DNA from: Paenibacillus graminis
GTDB lineage: Bacteria > Bacillota > Bacilli > Paenibacillales > Paenibacillaceae
NCBI RefSeq assembly: GCF_000758705.1
Contig: NZ_CP009287.1
Span: 1,674,001 to 1,738,000 of the forward strand
Direction of reading: 5' to 3'
Length of the DNA: 64,000 nt
Each line of letters begins with the position of its first letter. Position 1 is the first letter of the stretch. The notes beneath the pieces are model-generated. The model was not told where the DNA came from. It worked only from the letters and a program-made list of their open reading frames with translations, and did no database searches. This document shows positions 8,581 through 16,498 of the stretch, in pieces. Made by a program: the position numbers and the translations under genes.

Positions 8581-8602
8581 AAAAACCGGCTGAATCCGCC
8601 GG
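8581..8602 (-). promoter_or_regulatory. Terminator-like hairpin in the dipeptidase leader
   Basis: Read leftward, CCGGC and GCCGG flank a seven-base loop and are followed by TTTTT, between the promoter and the ribosome binding site. The stem is only 5 bp, so an attenuator role is speculative. Confidence 0.35.
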
Positions 8603-8654
8603 CATGGCATCACGGCAATGCGCCGCAGTCTTTTTTTGGCAGTGTGATGCCTCC

Positions 8655-8683
8655 ATTATACTGGAGAACCCACGATGGATCAA
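8655..8683 (-). promoter_or_regulatory. Sigma-A promoter of the dipeptidase gene
   Basis: On the minus strand TTGATC (8683-8678) and TATAAT (8660-8655) are exactly 17 bp apart, about 110 bp upstream of the start codon. Confidence 0.7.
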
Positions 8684-8989
8684 AACGCAATCAGCAACCG
8701 CCTACCAGAGAATGGTTGCGGGGGTTACACCCTTAGCTATTATTTTGCCATCCACTATCAGTTCCTTTCAGGTTGTTGATTACATACAGTAACCGTGATA
8801 AGCTTAGCTAGTTTAAGCGCCAAGAAGGCTCTGTTACTTGCTTCAATTATGTGGAGGTACACCCCCTTGGACAACAACGATTAATCGGAATTGCAGAATA
8901 AGGCAGAATCTCCGCATCAAAGCGGAAGCGACAGGAGCGAAAATAAAGTGTCAGCGAATTCAAAGATAAGCCATGACCCCGAAAGGCAA
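8684..8989. other. Divergent gap upstream of the methyltransferase
   Basis: It holds a strong ribosome binding site (GTGGAGGT, 8851-8858) followed by TTG GAC AAC AAC GAT TAA (8867-8884), a five-codon frame ending just before an alternative TTG start (8891) for the methyltransferase. No other gene or clear promoter is visible. Confidence 0.4.
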
Positions 8990-9943
8990 ATGCAAAATAA
9001 TCAGGAACAGCCATTATATATTTATACTTACGCCTGTACCGGGGACGAAGAATCCCTGTGCGGAATGGAGCTGCGCTGTCTGTTTGGCCGGGAAATTCCG
9101 GCTGCGATCTTTGGGAGCCGGGTCCAAGTGGATGTCAGCCGCAGTCCGTTTATCAAGGAGCGGATTGACGTTATGTACTCCGGGAACAGTCTGGAGGATA
9201 TCTACAAGCAGACTGAACAGGTAGAGGTGGAGGGGCAGACATTCAAGGTGATTTTTGTGAAGACGAACGATTTGTCCCCGGAAGAAAAAATTGAGTATGA
9301 TGAACGCAGAGCCATTGAGCGTGAGATCGGGATGCGTATTGAGGGAGAAGCGGATGTGAACCATCCGGAGCGGGTGTACGGCATTGTGACTCTGGGCGGC
9401 TGCTGGTACTTCGGAGAGTATCATAAGAATAAGGCAACCTGGTTCCGGCAGATGAAAAAACCGCGCAGCTACTCGATTGCCCTGAGCACGCGTGTTGCGC
9501 GGGCGGCGGTCAACATGGCGGTTCCGCATCCAGCAGGCGTGAGAGCGATAGATCCCTGCTGCGGGATAGGCACAGTAATGGTGGAGGCCCTGTCCATGGG
9601 CATTGACATTGTGGGCCGGGACATTAATCCGCAAATTGTCGCCGGTGCACGGACGAACATTGCCCATTTTGGATGGAGCAGCATGGTTACCCTGGGCGAT
9701 ATCGCGGACATCCAGGAGCATTATGACGTTGCCATAGTGGACATGCCCTATAACTTATATTCGCGGATTACGCCCGGGGAGCAGCTGGCGATTCTGGTCC
9801 ATACCCGCCGTATCGCTGACCGTGCTGTCATTGTTGCGATTGAAGCGGTGGATGAAATGATTGCTGAAGCAGGCTTCACCATTATCGACCGCTGTGTAGC
9901 GAAGAAAGGCGCATTCTCCCGTCATTTGATGCTGTGTGAGTAA
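8990..9943 (+). CDS. TRM11/UPF0020-like SAM-dependent RNA methyltransferase
   Basis: A 317-residue class I methyltransferase with an amino-methylase signature. The C-terminal half shows the SAM-binding DPCCGIGTVMVEA (motif I), GRDINPQIV (acidic loop end) and the catalytic DMPYN, a variant of the (D/N)PPY motif that methylates exocyclic amines of RNA or DNA bases. The N-terminal half resembles the substrate-binding part of TRM11-type enzymes. The start was set at ATG 8990 because family similarity begins just after it (PLYIYTYACTGDEESLCGMELR); the frame is open to a TTG at 8891 that would add a low-complexity 33-residue tail. The Nudix gene follows closely, suggesting cotranscription. A tRNA guanosine target is plausible, not shown. 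Confidence 0.8.
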   Translation: MQNNQEQPLYIYTYACTGDEESLCGMELRCLFGREIPAAIFGSRVQVDVSRSPFIKERIDVMYSGNSLEDIYKQTEQVEVEGQTFKVIFVKTNDLSPEEKIEYDERRAIEREIGMRIEGEADVNHPERVYGIVTLGGCWYFGEYHKNKATWFRQMKKPRSYSIALSTRVARAAVNMAVPHPAGVRAIDPCCGIGTVMVEALSMGIDIVGRDINPQIVAGARTNIAHFGWSSMVTLGDIADIQEHYDVAIVDMPYNLYSRITPGEQLAILVHTRRIADRAVIVAIEAVDEMIAEAGFTIIDRCVAKKGAFSRHLMLCE

Positions 9944-9985
9944 ACAAGGCTTCGTATGCCTATACTAAGGAAAGACGGTGCAGCT

Positions 9986-10603
9986 ATGGAACAGAAGTGG
10001 TTAACCTGGGCCAAGGAAATTCAGGCGATTGCCCAGACGGGGCTTACCTATGCCAAGGATGTATATGATATCGAACGTTATCAGGCGCTGCGGGAGCTGA
10101 GTGTGGATATTCTGGCGAACTATACCTTTGAGAGCAAGGAGAAGATCAGGCTTGCCTTTGCGGGCGAGGAGGGCTACAGTACGCCCAAGGTAGATGTGCG
10201 CGGTGTAATTTTCCGTGAAGAGAAGATTCTGCTGGTTCGTGAAAAGCTGGACGGCAACTGGGCGCTCCCCGGAGGCTGGGCCGATATCGGACTGTCTCCA
10301 AGGGAAGTAGCGGTTAAGGAGATTGCTGAGGAATCAGGTTTTCAGGCAGAGGCGGTGCGTCTGCTGGCAGTGCTGGACAAGAAGTTCCATCACCATCCGC
10401 CGGAGCCGTACCATGTGTACAAAATGTTCATCTTATGCCGGATAACCGGCGGCGCTGCTGCGGAGGGAGTAGAGACGGACGGGGTAGCTTTTTTTGCCGG
10501 GGATGAACTGCCGGAGCTGTCGGAAGAACGGAATACACGGGAGCAGCTGCAGACAATGTTCGAATATTTGCGGAATCCTGATAAACCGGTCATTTTGGAC
10601 TAG
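9986..10603 (+). CDS. Nudix hydrolase with N-terminal Nudix-associated domain
   Basis: A 205-residue protein. Residues 1-60 match the helical domain that precedes some Gram-positive Nudix enzymes (WAKEIQAIAQTGLTY...YDIERYQALREL), and the Nudix fold follows. The Nudix box lies near residues 93-115 and contains GWADIGLSPREVAVKEIAEE: the metal-binding KEIAEE core is intact, but the first conserved Glu of the box (GX5E) is Leu. The enzyme should hydrolyse a nucleoside-diphosphate-linked compound. The start at 9986 gives a good N terminus; an in-frame ATG at 9956 is an alternative. It begins about 40 bp after the methyltransferase gene, probably in one transcript. Confidence 0.88.
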   Translation: MEQKWLTWAKEIQAIAQTGLTYAKDVYDIERYQALRELSVDILANYTFESKEKIRLAFAGEEGYSTPKVDVRGVIFREEKILLVREKLDGNWALPGGWADIGLSPREVAVKEIAEESGFQAEAVRLLAVLDKKFHHHPPEPYHVYKMFILCRITGGAAAEGVETDGVAFFAGDELPELSEERNTREQLQTMFEYLRNPDKPVILD

Positions 10604-10806
10604 GGATGTGCATATGTTGTATAAATAAGATAGCTTATAAGTTTTAAATGAGACAAAAACTGGTTAATAATAAATATGTAAGCCTTTACAAGGTGAAGCC
10701 GCTGAGCCTTTATATCTAAAAAAATCGCCGAAAATTTAACTTTTTGGGCCAGGCGGTCTACATTTTTTCCTCTGCTCTGTCGATAGTTATTTTAGGAGGG
10801 GATCGC

Positions 10807-10959
10807 ATGGAACAAGAAGAGTTAAGACTTCCGCTTAAGCAGGAGGGCATGACACGTCCTGCAGAAGGCAACATTGCCACTGGACTGGTATGGGGCATCC
10901 TCATCAGTATTCCTTTATGGATCTCGGTTATTGGCTGGGTTATGGGCTTCTGGCACTAG
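10807..10959 (+). CDS. Small single-span membrane protein, function unknown
   Basis: A 50-residue protein with an acidic, soluble first half (MEQEELRLPLKQEGM) and one strong hydrophobic segment (about residues 26-48, rich in W and I), ending GFWH. AGGAGGGG lies 5 bp before the ATG, which argues for real translation. A terminator follows at 11006. I do not recognise a family. The upstream 200 bp are AT-rich without a clear promoter or riboswitch. Confidence 0.65.
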   Translation: MEQEELRLPLKQEGMTRPAEGNIATGLVWGILISIPLWISVIGWVMGFWH

Positions 10960-11005
10960 AATTAACCGCAGAGCTACAACTTCCACTACTTGCAACTATA
11001 CAATG

Positions 11006-11041
11006 AAGGCTGCCTCTTCGCGATGAAGAAGCAGCCTTTTT
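11006..11041 (+). terminator. Terminator between the small membrane protein and the ASCH gene
   Basis: AAGGCTGC and GCAGCCTT form the base of the stem, with CTTC/GAAG inside and a T-run. It may also serve the convergent ASCH gene. Confidence 0.75.
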
Positions 11042-11056
11042 GAGTTGTGCGCTTGA

Positions 11057-11509
11057 TTATTTGCGGTATACCAGTTCAAAGTTTTCGCAGACCACGCGCA
11101 TGCCTGGATCAAAGTTCATTTCATAAGCCTTCATTTCTCTTGTGAAATAGGCTTCATGATGATACCGCCATGATTCCAGAGTACGGTCATCCTCACCTTC
11201 GGAATAGGCAAACTCCGCAGTCACTTCGTGAAAGGGAACAACCTCGCATTTCGTTGTCCTGATGATTCCCCGCGGCATGCCTTGGCTGTCCAGGATAATG
11301 GAATGACCGCCGATAAAAGGTAAAGGCAGACCGCGCACCTCGTTCAGCTCATAGTTCATGGCTGTCTTGACTCCCTCCAGCACAAGGGCCAGCAGCTCAT
11401 CTGCCAGCCGGTCATTGTCTCCAAACGCCCAGGCACTGTCGTATAAATCAGCCGCTTCAGGGTGTTCCTCCAGATACGCCTTCCAATATTCAGCGATTAT
11501 TTCTGTCAT
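11057..11509 (-). CDS. ASCH domain protein
   Basis: A 150-residue protein whose order of motifs matches the ASCH (PUA-like) family: an N-terminal helical region (WKAYLEEHPEAADLYDSAWAFG), a basic strand with GMPRGIIRTT, then EVVPFHEVTAEFAYSEGEDDRTLESWR and a C-terminal F(E)MNFDPGMRVVCENFELVY. ASCH proteins are predicted RNA- or nucleoside-binding factors; some hydrolyse acetylcytidine. GGAGGATTATA precedes the ATG. It lies 24 bp downstream of the ABC-F gene on the same strand and may share its transcript. Function beyond the fold is unknown. Confidence 0.82.
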   Translation of the reverse strand: MTEIIAEYWKAYLEEHPEAADLYDSAWAFGDNDRLADELLALVLEGVKTAMNYELNEVRGLPLPFIGGHSIILDSQGMPRGIIRTTKCEVVPFHEVTAEFAYSEGEDDRTLESWRYHHEAYFTREMKAYEMNFDPGMRVVCENFELVYRK

Positions 11510-11533
11510 TATAATCCTCCGTCCCTTTAGTGT

Positions 11534-13531
11534 TTATTGGTCTGTTTCACTCATCCAGCAGGCGTACAGCTCATCCAGCTTCTCCTGCGCGGTGTCCCGG
11601 AGAGTCTGCAGTTCCGCGAGTCTATCCGCATCGCTGGAGATCAGCGGGTCAAGCATTTCCGCATCAATGGAGCTAAGCTGCTCCTCGGCTGCGGCGATCT
11701 TCTCCTCCCAATAGCCTTGAGGGCGGGACTTGCCGGGTACTAAAGCAGAGCTGCCGCTTCTGGCTTCGTTACTGTCCCTGAGCCTAGCCTCTGAAATATC
11801 AGCCTTGCCGGCAGATGAATTGCTGCCGGACTTGGGGGCATTATCTGATTGCAGCTGCCCGTTGCTGCTATTCGAAGAGAGCCCCGAGGCGGCAGCCTTC
11901 TCGGCCTGTTTTTCCTTGTAATACTCATAGTTGCCGGGGAAAGCGGTGAATCTTCCTCCGGCTATGGACCAGAGCTTCCCGAAGCAGCGGTTGATGAAAT
12001 AACGGTCATGGGATACCGCCAGCACAGTGCCGGGGTAATCCTCCAGCGCTTCCTCCAGCGCCTCACGTGAATCAATATCCAGATGGTTGGTCGGTTCATC
12101 GAGAATCAGCAGATTCGGGCGGCGGTGCATCAGCACTGCAAACCGCAGCCGGGTCCACTCTCCTCCGGAGAGGTTCGCAATATTCTTGAATACATCACTT
12201 CCGTAAAAGAGAAACCGTGCCAGCTGTCCCCGGGCCTCGCCCTCCTCCAGGCCTGCTTCCTCGCGGAAGTACCGCAGCACTGAAAGCTTCCCGTCCTCTG
12301 GAACAGCTTCCTGAGCCAGATAGCCGATCACGGCTCTGGAGGCAAGGGTGCAGGTTCCCTCGTCCGGCAGCTCCTGGCCCAGAATAATCCGCAGCAGCGT
12401 ACTCTTGCCTGCGCCGTTGCCGCCGATCAATGCGGTGGTTTCCCCATACCGCAGAACTTCATTGGCCCCGGAGAAGAGGGTACGGTCCCCGTAGCTTTTG
12501 CCAATCCGGTCAAGAATGACGGCCTGATTGCCGGTCCGATCCTCCTGCTGCAGCTGCAGATCCATGGTTTTGCGCTCCAGGACCGGGCGTTTGACCTTCA
12601 CCATCCGGTCGAGCGCCTTCTGCATCGAAGCTGCCCGGCGGTGGAAGGAGGGGTTCGGCGGATTGGAACGGTTGCCCCATTCGATCAGCCGTTTGATGCT
12701 CTCCTGCATTTGCTTAATCTTCTTCTGCTGCTCCTGATAATCGGCAAACTGCCGCAGCAGCCGGGCTTCCTTCTCGACTTGATAGCCGCTGTAGTTGGTG
12801 TGGAACGTGAAGGCTTCACCGTCTTCAATCTCAATCACCTTCTTCACTACCGCATCGAGGAAGTAGCGGTCATGGGAGATCGCCACCACTGTCCCTTCGT
12901 AGTCCTGCAGGAACTGCTCCAGCCATTCGATGGCTTCCATATCGAGATGGTTCGTCGGTTCATCCAGCAGCAGGATATCGGGACGGCGCAGCAGCAGCTC
13001 GGCCAGGCCGACCTTGGTTTTCTCGCCTCCGGAAAGGGAGGAGAAGCGGCGGTCATATTGTCCGGTTCCGATGCCCAGACCTGCGGCTACACGCTGGATG
13101 GAGGATTCAATCTCATAGCCTCCAGCCGCTTCGAATTTTTCCTGGAGGGTGCCGTATTCCTTGAGCAGCCGGTCAAAGGTTAATCCGCTGCTTCCGGCAT
13201 CCGGCTGAGACATTGCCAGCTCCAGCTCCCGCAGGCGGGCCTGCCACTCCAGCGGTTCGGCGAAGCTGCGCTGCAAAACTGCATAAACAGTCTCCTCGTC
13301 ATGTACTTCCTGAATTTGCGCCAGCAGTCCAACGACACTGCCTTTACGGATGGAGATTTGACCCTGGTCGGGACGTTCCTCCCCATTCAGCAGATGGAAA
13401 AGCGTTGTTTTGCCGCAGCCGTTGCGGCCGATCAGGCCGATTTTTTCACCTTGGCGGATATCGAAGGTAACGTCGCTCAGCACGAGCTGGGCACCGTGGT
13501 ATTTTTGAACATTTTGGCATGAGATGATCAT
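11534..13531 (-). CDS. ABC-F family ATPase, probable ribosome-associated factor
   Basis: A 665-residue soluble protein with two ABC cassettes and no membrane segment, as in ABC-F translation factors and antibiotic ribosome-protection proteins. Cassette 1 has GRNGCGKTT near residue 36, SLSGGEKTKVGLAELLLR and LLLDEPTNHLD. Cassette 2 has GGNGAGKST, NLSGGEWTRLRF and LILDEPTNHLD. Between them lies the charged inter-domain linker (about 240-310), which reaches the P-site tRNA in this family. The C-terminal 120 residues are a low-complexity Ser/Asn-rich stretch and then a coiled-coil extension. The start has AAAGGAG upstream. A 55-codon upstream ORF and an intrinsic terminator precede it, suggesting drug-sensing attenuation. 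Whether it gives resistance or is housekeeping cannot be told from sequence. Confidence 0.9.
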   Translation of the reverse strand: MIISCQNVQKYHGAQLVLSDVTFDIRQGEKIGLIGRNGCGKTTLFHLLNGEERPDQGQISIRKGSVVGLLAQIQEVHDEETVYAVLQRSFAEPLEWQARLRELELAMSQPDAGSSGLTFDRLLKEYGTLQEKFEAAGGYEIESSIQRVAAGLGIGTGQYDRRFSSLSGGEKTKVGLAELLLRRPDILLLDEPTNHLDMEAIEWLEQFLQDYEGTVVAISHDRYFLDAVVKKVIEIEDGEAFTFHTNYSGYQVEKEARLLRQFADYQEQQKKIKQMQESIKRLIEWGNRSNPPNPSFHRRAASMQKALDRMVKVKRPVLERKTMDLQLQQEDRTGNQAVILDRIGKSYGDRTLFSGANEVLRYGETTALIGGNGAGKSTLLRIILGQELPDEGTCTLASRAVIGYLAQEAVPEDGKLSVLRYFREEAGLEEGEARGQLARFLFYGSDVFKNIANLSGGEWTRLRFAVLMHRRPNLLILDEPTNHLDIDSREALEEALEDYPGTVLAVSHDRYFINRCFGKLWSIAGGRFTAFPGNYEYYKEKQAEKAAASGLSSNSSNGQLQSDNAPKSGSNSSAGKADISEARLRDSNEARSGSSALVPGKSRPQGYWEEKIAAAEEQLSSIDAEMLDPLISSDADRLAELQTLRDTAQEKLDELYACWMSETDQ

Positions 13532-13582
13532 AGGGATTCTCCTTTATAAGAATGCCCTGTCGCCGCTTACGTTCAATTCTGG

Positions 13583-13617
13583 AAACAAAAAGACCGCAGG
13601 GAAATTTCCCCGCGGCC
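13583..13617 (-). terminator. Intrinsic terminator in the ABC-F leader (attenuator candidate)
   Basis: On the minus strand GGCCGCGGGGA pairs with the TCCCTGCGGTC side (with G-U wobbles) around the loop AATT, followed by TTTTT. It lies upstream of the ABC-F start, not downstream of a gene. A segment AAGACCG at the end of the upstream ORF can pair instead with CGGTCTT, the 3' arm of this hairpin, giving an alternative antiterminator. Confidence 0.65.
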
Positions 13618-13635
13618 CTTATCGTTTCTCCGGTC

Positions 13636-13803
13636 TTAAAGCGTCCGTTGAAGCGCAGGCAGGAAAGGCATTTCACAATGTTGTAGTGTTATTGAATTCA
13701 TGTTAATGGACAGACTTCTCCCGTTGTCGGCAATTACATGAACGATGCCAGCCATAATATTAATCAGCCGGCTGCTAACACTATTGGTCCGATTGTGATC
13801 CAT
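13636..13803 (-). CDS. Upstream ORF (55 aa) in the ABC-F leader
   Basis: A 55-codon frame starting MDHNRTNSVSSRL and ending QRTL. Its start has an unusually strong ribosome binding region (GAAGGAGGTGTAGGAGGA directly before ATG). Its stop lies 18 nt before the intrinsic terminator, and the ABC-F start is about 105 nt beyond the stop. It matches no family I know and may be a regulatory leader peptide rather than a functional protein. The ribosome binding site and position are seen; the role is inferred from known ABC-F leaders. Confidence 0.5.
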   Translation of the reverse strand: MDHNRTNSVSSRLINIMAGIVHVIADNGRSLSINMNSITLQHCEMPFLPALQRTL

Positions 13804-13971
13804 TCCTCCTACACCTCCTTCATCCAAATTTAAGATCAGTTTAACCAATAACAGCTGAATATGCAAGAGAAAAAGTGCAGCGCCTGTGCATATCTGAGGC
13901 AATGTGCAAGTAGTATGAGTATATGGCGAAGGACTTTTTACCAAATCCAATCAGAAAGAGGGTTGGGCAAA

Positions 13972-14349
13972 ATGGCGATGTTTAACGGATTGCTGGGCAA
14001 TGCCACACAGGTCGCACTTCCGGATGTTCAGCGGGAATACGCACAGATTCTTGCCCCGCAGGAAAAAATCGAGCGGGCTTATAAGCTGGTCCGGGATATG
14101 TTTATTTTTACGGATAAACGGCTGATTCTTGTTGACAAGCAGGGCGTAACCGGCAAAAAAACGGAGTACCATTCCATCCCTTACAAAAGCATTACGCATT
14201 ATTCGGTGGAAACAGCCGGGCACTTTGACTTGGATGCGGAGCTATGCCTGTATGTGTCGGGAGGCGCACTGCCGCTGAAGAAAACCTTCAATAAATCCGT
14301 GAATATCTATGAGGTGCAGGCTGTACTGTCCCAGTATATTTTAAAATAA
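13972..14349 (+). CDS. PH domain-containing protein (YvbH-like)
   Basis: A 125-residue soluble protein covering a bacterial pleckstrin-homology domain of the YvbH type (PF08000-like). Marks are FNGLLGNATQV at the start, ILAPQEKIERAYKLVRDMFIFTDKRLILVDKQG, and HSIPYKSITHYSVETAGHFDLDAEL. The start ATG 13972 has AGAGGGT 9 bp upstream; an upstream extension to 13861 would add an unrelated cysteine-rich tail. It is divergent from the ABC-F leader. The function of these single PH domains is not established. Confidence 0.85.
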   Translation: MAMFNGLLGNATQVALPDVQREYAQILAPQEKIERAYKLVRDMFIFTDKRLILVDKQGVTGKKTEYHSIPYKSITHYSVETAGHFDLDAELCLYVSGGALPLKKTFNKSVNIYEVQAVLSQYILK

Positions 14350-14367
14350 CGTGTGGGTGCCCGGCTG

Positions 14368-14700
14368 CTAAATGGAATAGAGGAGCACCTGCCCGCCACA
14401 GGCAAATGCGGCCAGAATGAACAGCGCACAAACATCATAATGGCGATTACTTGTACAAGCAGGGTCGCGCCTTTCCCTTCAGGCGACTGCTTGTATTTTT
14501 GCATGACGCCGAACTGGACGATGAATGGCGCCGTGGAAGGAAGTTCTGCAGCGAGCAGCCCAGGGCCAGTCATAGTCATCATGCCTGCGGCAATGGCGGT
14601 TATGGTGGCGGCCGGATTTGGCAGCGCAATGCCCAGCGTAAGGTTATTCAAAAATCCTGACTGGTCAGCCAGGGATATTTTATACAATTCTCCGGTGTGC
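14368..14700 (-). pseudogene. Frameshifted small membrane protein
   Basis: Leftward translation gives about 80 hydrophobic residues (LTLGIALPNPAATITAIAA, then GPGLLAAELPSTAPFIVQFG, then LLVQVIAIMMF), after which the good hydrophobic sequence continues in another frame as ALFILAAFACGGQVLLYSI and stops at 14368-14370. The switch lies near 14427-14433. Either a single-base indel has broken the gene or the sequence has an error there. I do not recognise the family. Confidence 0.45.
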
Positions 14701-14853
14701 AGCCACACTGCACAATGCGGCTCTGCAAAACTTTGTGCATGGCTCACAAAAAACAGGAGGCAAACGTGCGGTTTCGTCTCTCCCGATTGACAAAGGTTTT
14801 TGCGGTGCTGTTAAATGACACTAACTTGAGCAACAGGAATGGGAGATGGCAGC

Positions 14854-16431
14854 ATGACGACAGGTCCTGTAATCGGTACGAAAACGATGGTGGTCAGCCC
14901 CCATTACCTGGCCTCCTCCGCCGGAGCGCGGATTCTGCAAAAGGGCGGCAACGCCTTTGATGCGGCGGTAGCAGTCAGCGCCGCGCTTGCTGTGGTCTAT
15001 CCGCATATGACGGGACTGGGCGGCGATGCCTTCTGGCTCACCTACAGCGCGGGTGAAGGGCGCGTCCGGGCCTACAACGGCAGCGGGCGTTCCGGCTACG
15101 GCGTCCGCAGGGACTGCTACGCCGGCGAGGAGGCGATTCCGAGACGGGGTGTGCGCAGTGCCATTACGGTCCCCGGAATGGCGGACAGCTGGTCGGCCGT
15201 CCAACGCGAGTATGGACGCCTGACCCTGGGGGAGGTGCTGGAGCCGGCGATCGGCTATGCCGCCGGCGGGTTTCCGCTGTCGCCGGACCAGTACGGCAAC
15301 AGCGTGCTCGCCGGAGCGGCGCTGTCCCCGGAAGCGGCGGCGATCTATCTTCCCGGCGGCGCGGTTCCGGCCGCAGGGGGCAGGTTTGTGCAGCAGCAGC
15401 TGGCCGCATCGCTGCGGCTCCTGGCCGAGGGCGGCCGGGATGCTTTTTATAAAGGGAAGATTGCCGAGGAGATCAGTCATTATATGCGGGCTTCCGGCGG
15501 GTATCTCACCCGGGAGGATTTTGCCGGTCATCAGGGGAACTGGGACGAGCCGGTATCTACGGACTACCACGGTTACGCGGTTTATCAGGTCCCGCCGAAC
15601 TCCCAGGGTTTTACCGCGCTGATGGTGCTGAATATCCTGGAACACTTCAATTTTGGAGAGATCGCGCATGGCTCCTATGAATATTATCATCTGCTGGTGG
15701 AGGCGCTGAAGCTGAGCTTCCGCGACCGCGACCGGGTGCTCACCGACCCGGCATTCAGCCGGATTCCGCTGGAGCAGCTCTTGGATAAACAGTATGCTTC
15801 CGTGCTGGCTGCATCGGTTTCACTTGTGAAGGCAGCTGCGCTTGGCAGTGAACCGGTAGGCCGGGATACCGCTTATGCGGCAGTAGTGGATGATGAAGGC
15901 AATGCGGTTTCTTTCATTCAAAGCCTGTATTTTGAATTTGGCTCAGGCGTTGTGGCCGGCAATACAGGGATTCTGCTGCAGAACCGGGGCTCGTTCTTCT
16001 CGCTCGAGCCCGGACATATTAATGGGCTGGAGCCGCACAAGCGCACGTTCCATACGCTGATGCCGGCTATGGCCTGCCTTGACGGCAAACCGGTCTATCT
16101 CTATGGCACGCAGGGCGGAGAGGGCCAGCCGCAGACCCAGAGCCTGCTGCTGACCCGGATGCTGCATTACGGAATGGACCCGCAGGCGGCGGTGAACGCG
16201 CCGCGTTTGGTCTGGGGCAGAACCTGGGGCGAGCCGACCCAGGAGCTGAAGGTGGAGCGCAGGGTCGCACCTGAGGTGCTGAACAAGCTATCCGAAGCCG
16301 GACATCTGGTGCGTTCCGTGGGGGAATATGATGGAATAGTGGGCCATGCCCACGCGATTTCAATCGATGCCAACGGCTACCGCAGCGGGGGCACGGACCC
16401 GCGCTGCGACGGTGCAGCTATAGGCTGGTAG
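14854..16431 (+). CDS. Gamma-glutamyltransferase family protein
   Basis: A 525-residue Ntn-hydrolase of the gamma-glutamyltranspeptidase family. The N-terminal subunit shows KGGNAFDAAVAVSAALAVVYPHMTGLGGDAFW; the autoprocessing nucleophile is a Thr near residue 339 in GRDTAYAAVVDDEGNAVSFIQS, though the usual TTH following it is TAY, so activity may be altered. No signal peptide is visible, so it is probably cytoplasmic, unlike the classical secreted enzyme. The start used is ATG 14854 with GGGAG upstream; ATG 14839 is also possible. The gene stands before an amidase and the purine locus; both could act on amide-type nitrogen sources, but no operon link is visible across the repeat-rich gap. 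Confidence 0.88.
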   Translation: MTTGPVIGTKTMVVSPHYLASSAGARILQKGGNAFDAAVAVSAALAVVYPHMTGLGGDAFWLTYSAGEGRVRAYNGSGRSGYGVRRDCYAGEEAIPRRGVRSAITVPGMADSWSAVQREYGRLTLGEVLEPAIGYAAGGFPLSPDQYGNSVLAGAALSPEAAAIYLPGGAVPAAGGRFVQQQLAASLRLLAEGGRDAFYKGKIAEEISHYMRASGGYLTREDFAGHQGNWDEPVSTDYHGYAVYQVPPNSQGFTALMVLNILEHFNFGEIAHGSYEYYHLLVEALKLSFRDRDRVLTDPAFSRIPLEQLLDKQYASVLAASVSLVKAAALGSEPVGRDTAYAAVVDDEGNAVSFIQSLYFEFGSGVVAGNTGILLQNRGSFFSLEPGHINGLEPHKRTFHTLMPAMACLDGKPVYLYGTQGGEGQPQTQSLLLTRMLHYGMDPQAAVNAPRLVWGRTWGEPTQELKVERRVAPEVLNKLSEAGHLVRSVGEYDGIVGHAHAISIDANGYRSGGTDPRCDGAAIGW

Positions 16432-16433
16432 CT

Positions 16434-16498
16434 GGAGCTGGGGTTGGAGTGGAGGTAGAACTGGTAGATGGAGTTGGAGCTGAAGCGGAGTTGGAGCT
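16434..16498 (+). repeat. Degenerate GGAGTTGGAGCT-type low-complexity repeat
   Basis: Right after the transferase stop codon the sequence repeats GGAGNT hexamers about ten times on a purine-rich strand (GGAGCT, GGGGTT, GGAGTG, GGAGGT...). It looks like a decaying microsatellite. No coding function is supported. Confidence 0.55.

Noticed and set aside
10604..10806. Riboswitch upstream of the 50-residue membrane protein
   Set aside because: I looked for purine, c-di-GMP and c-di-AMP riboswitch cores and found none.
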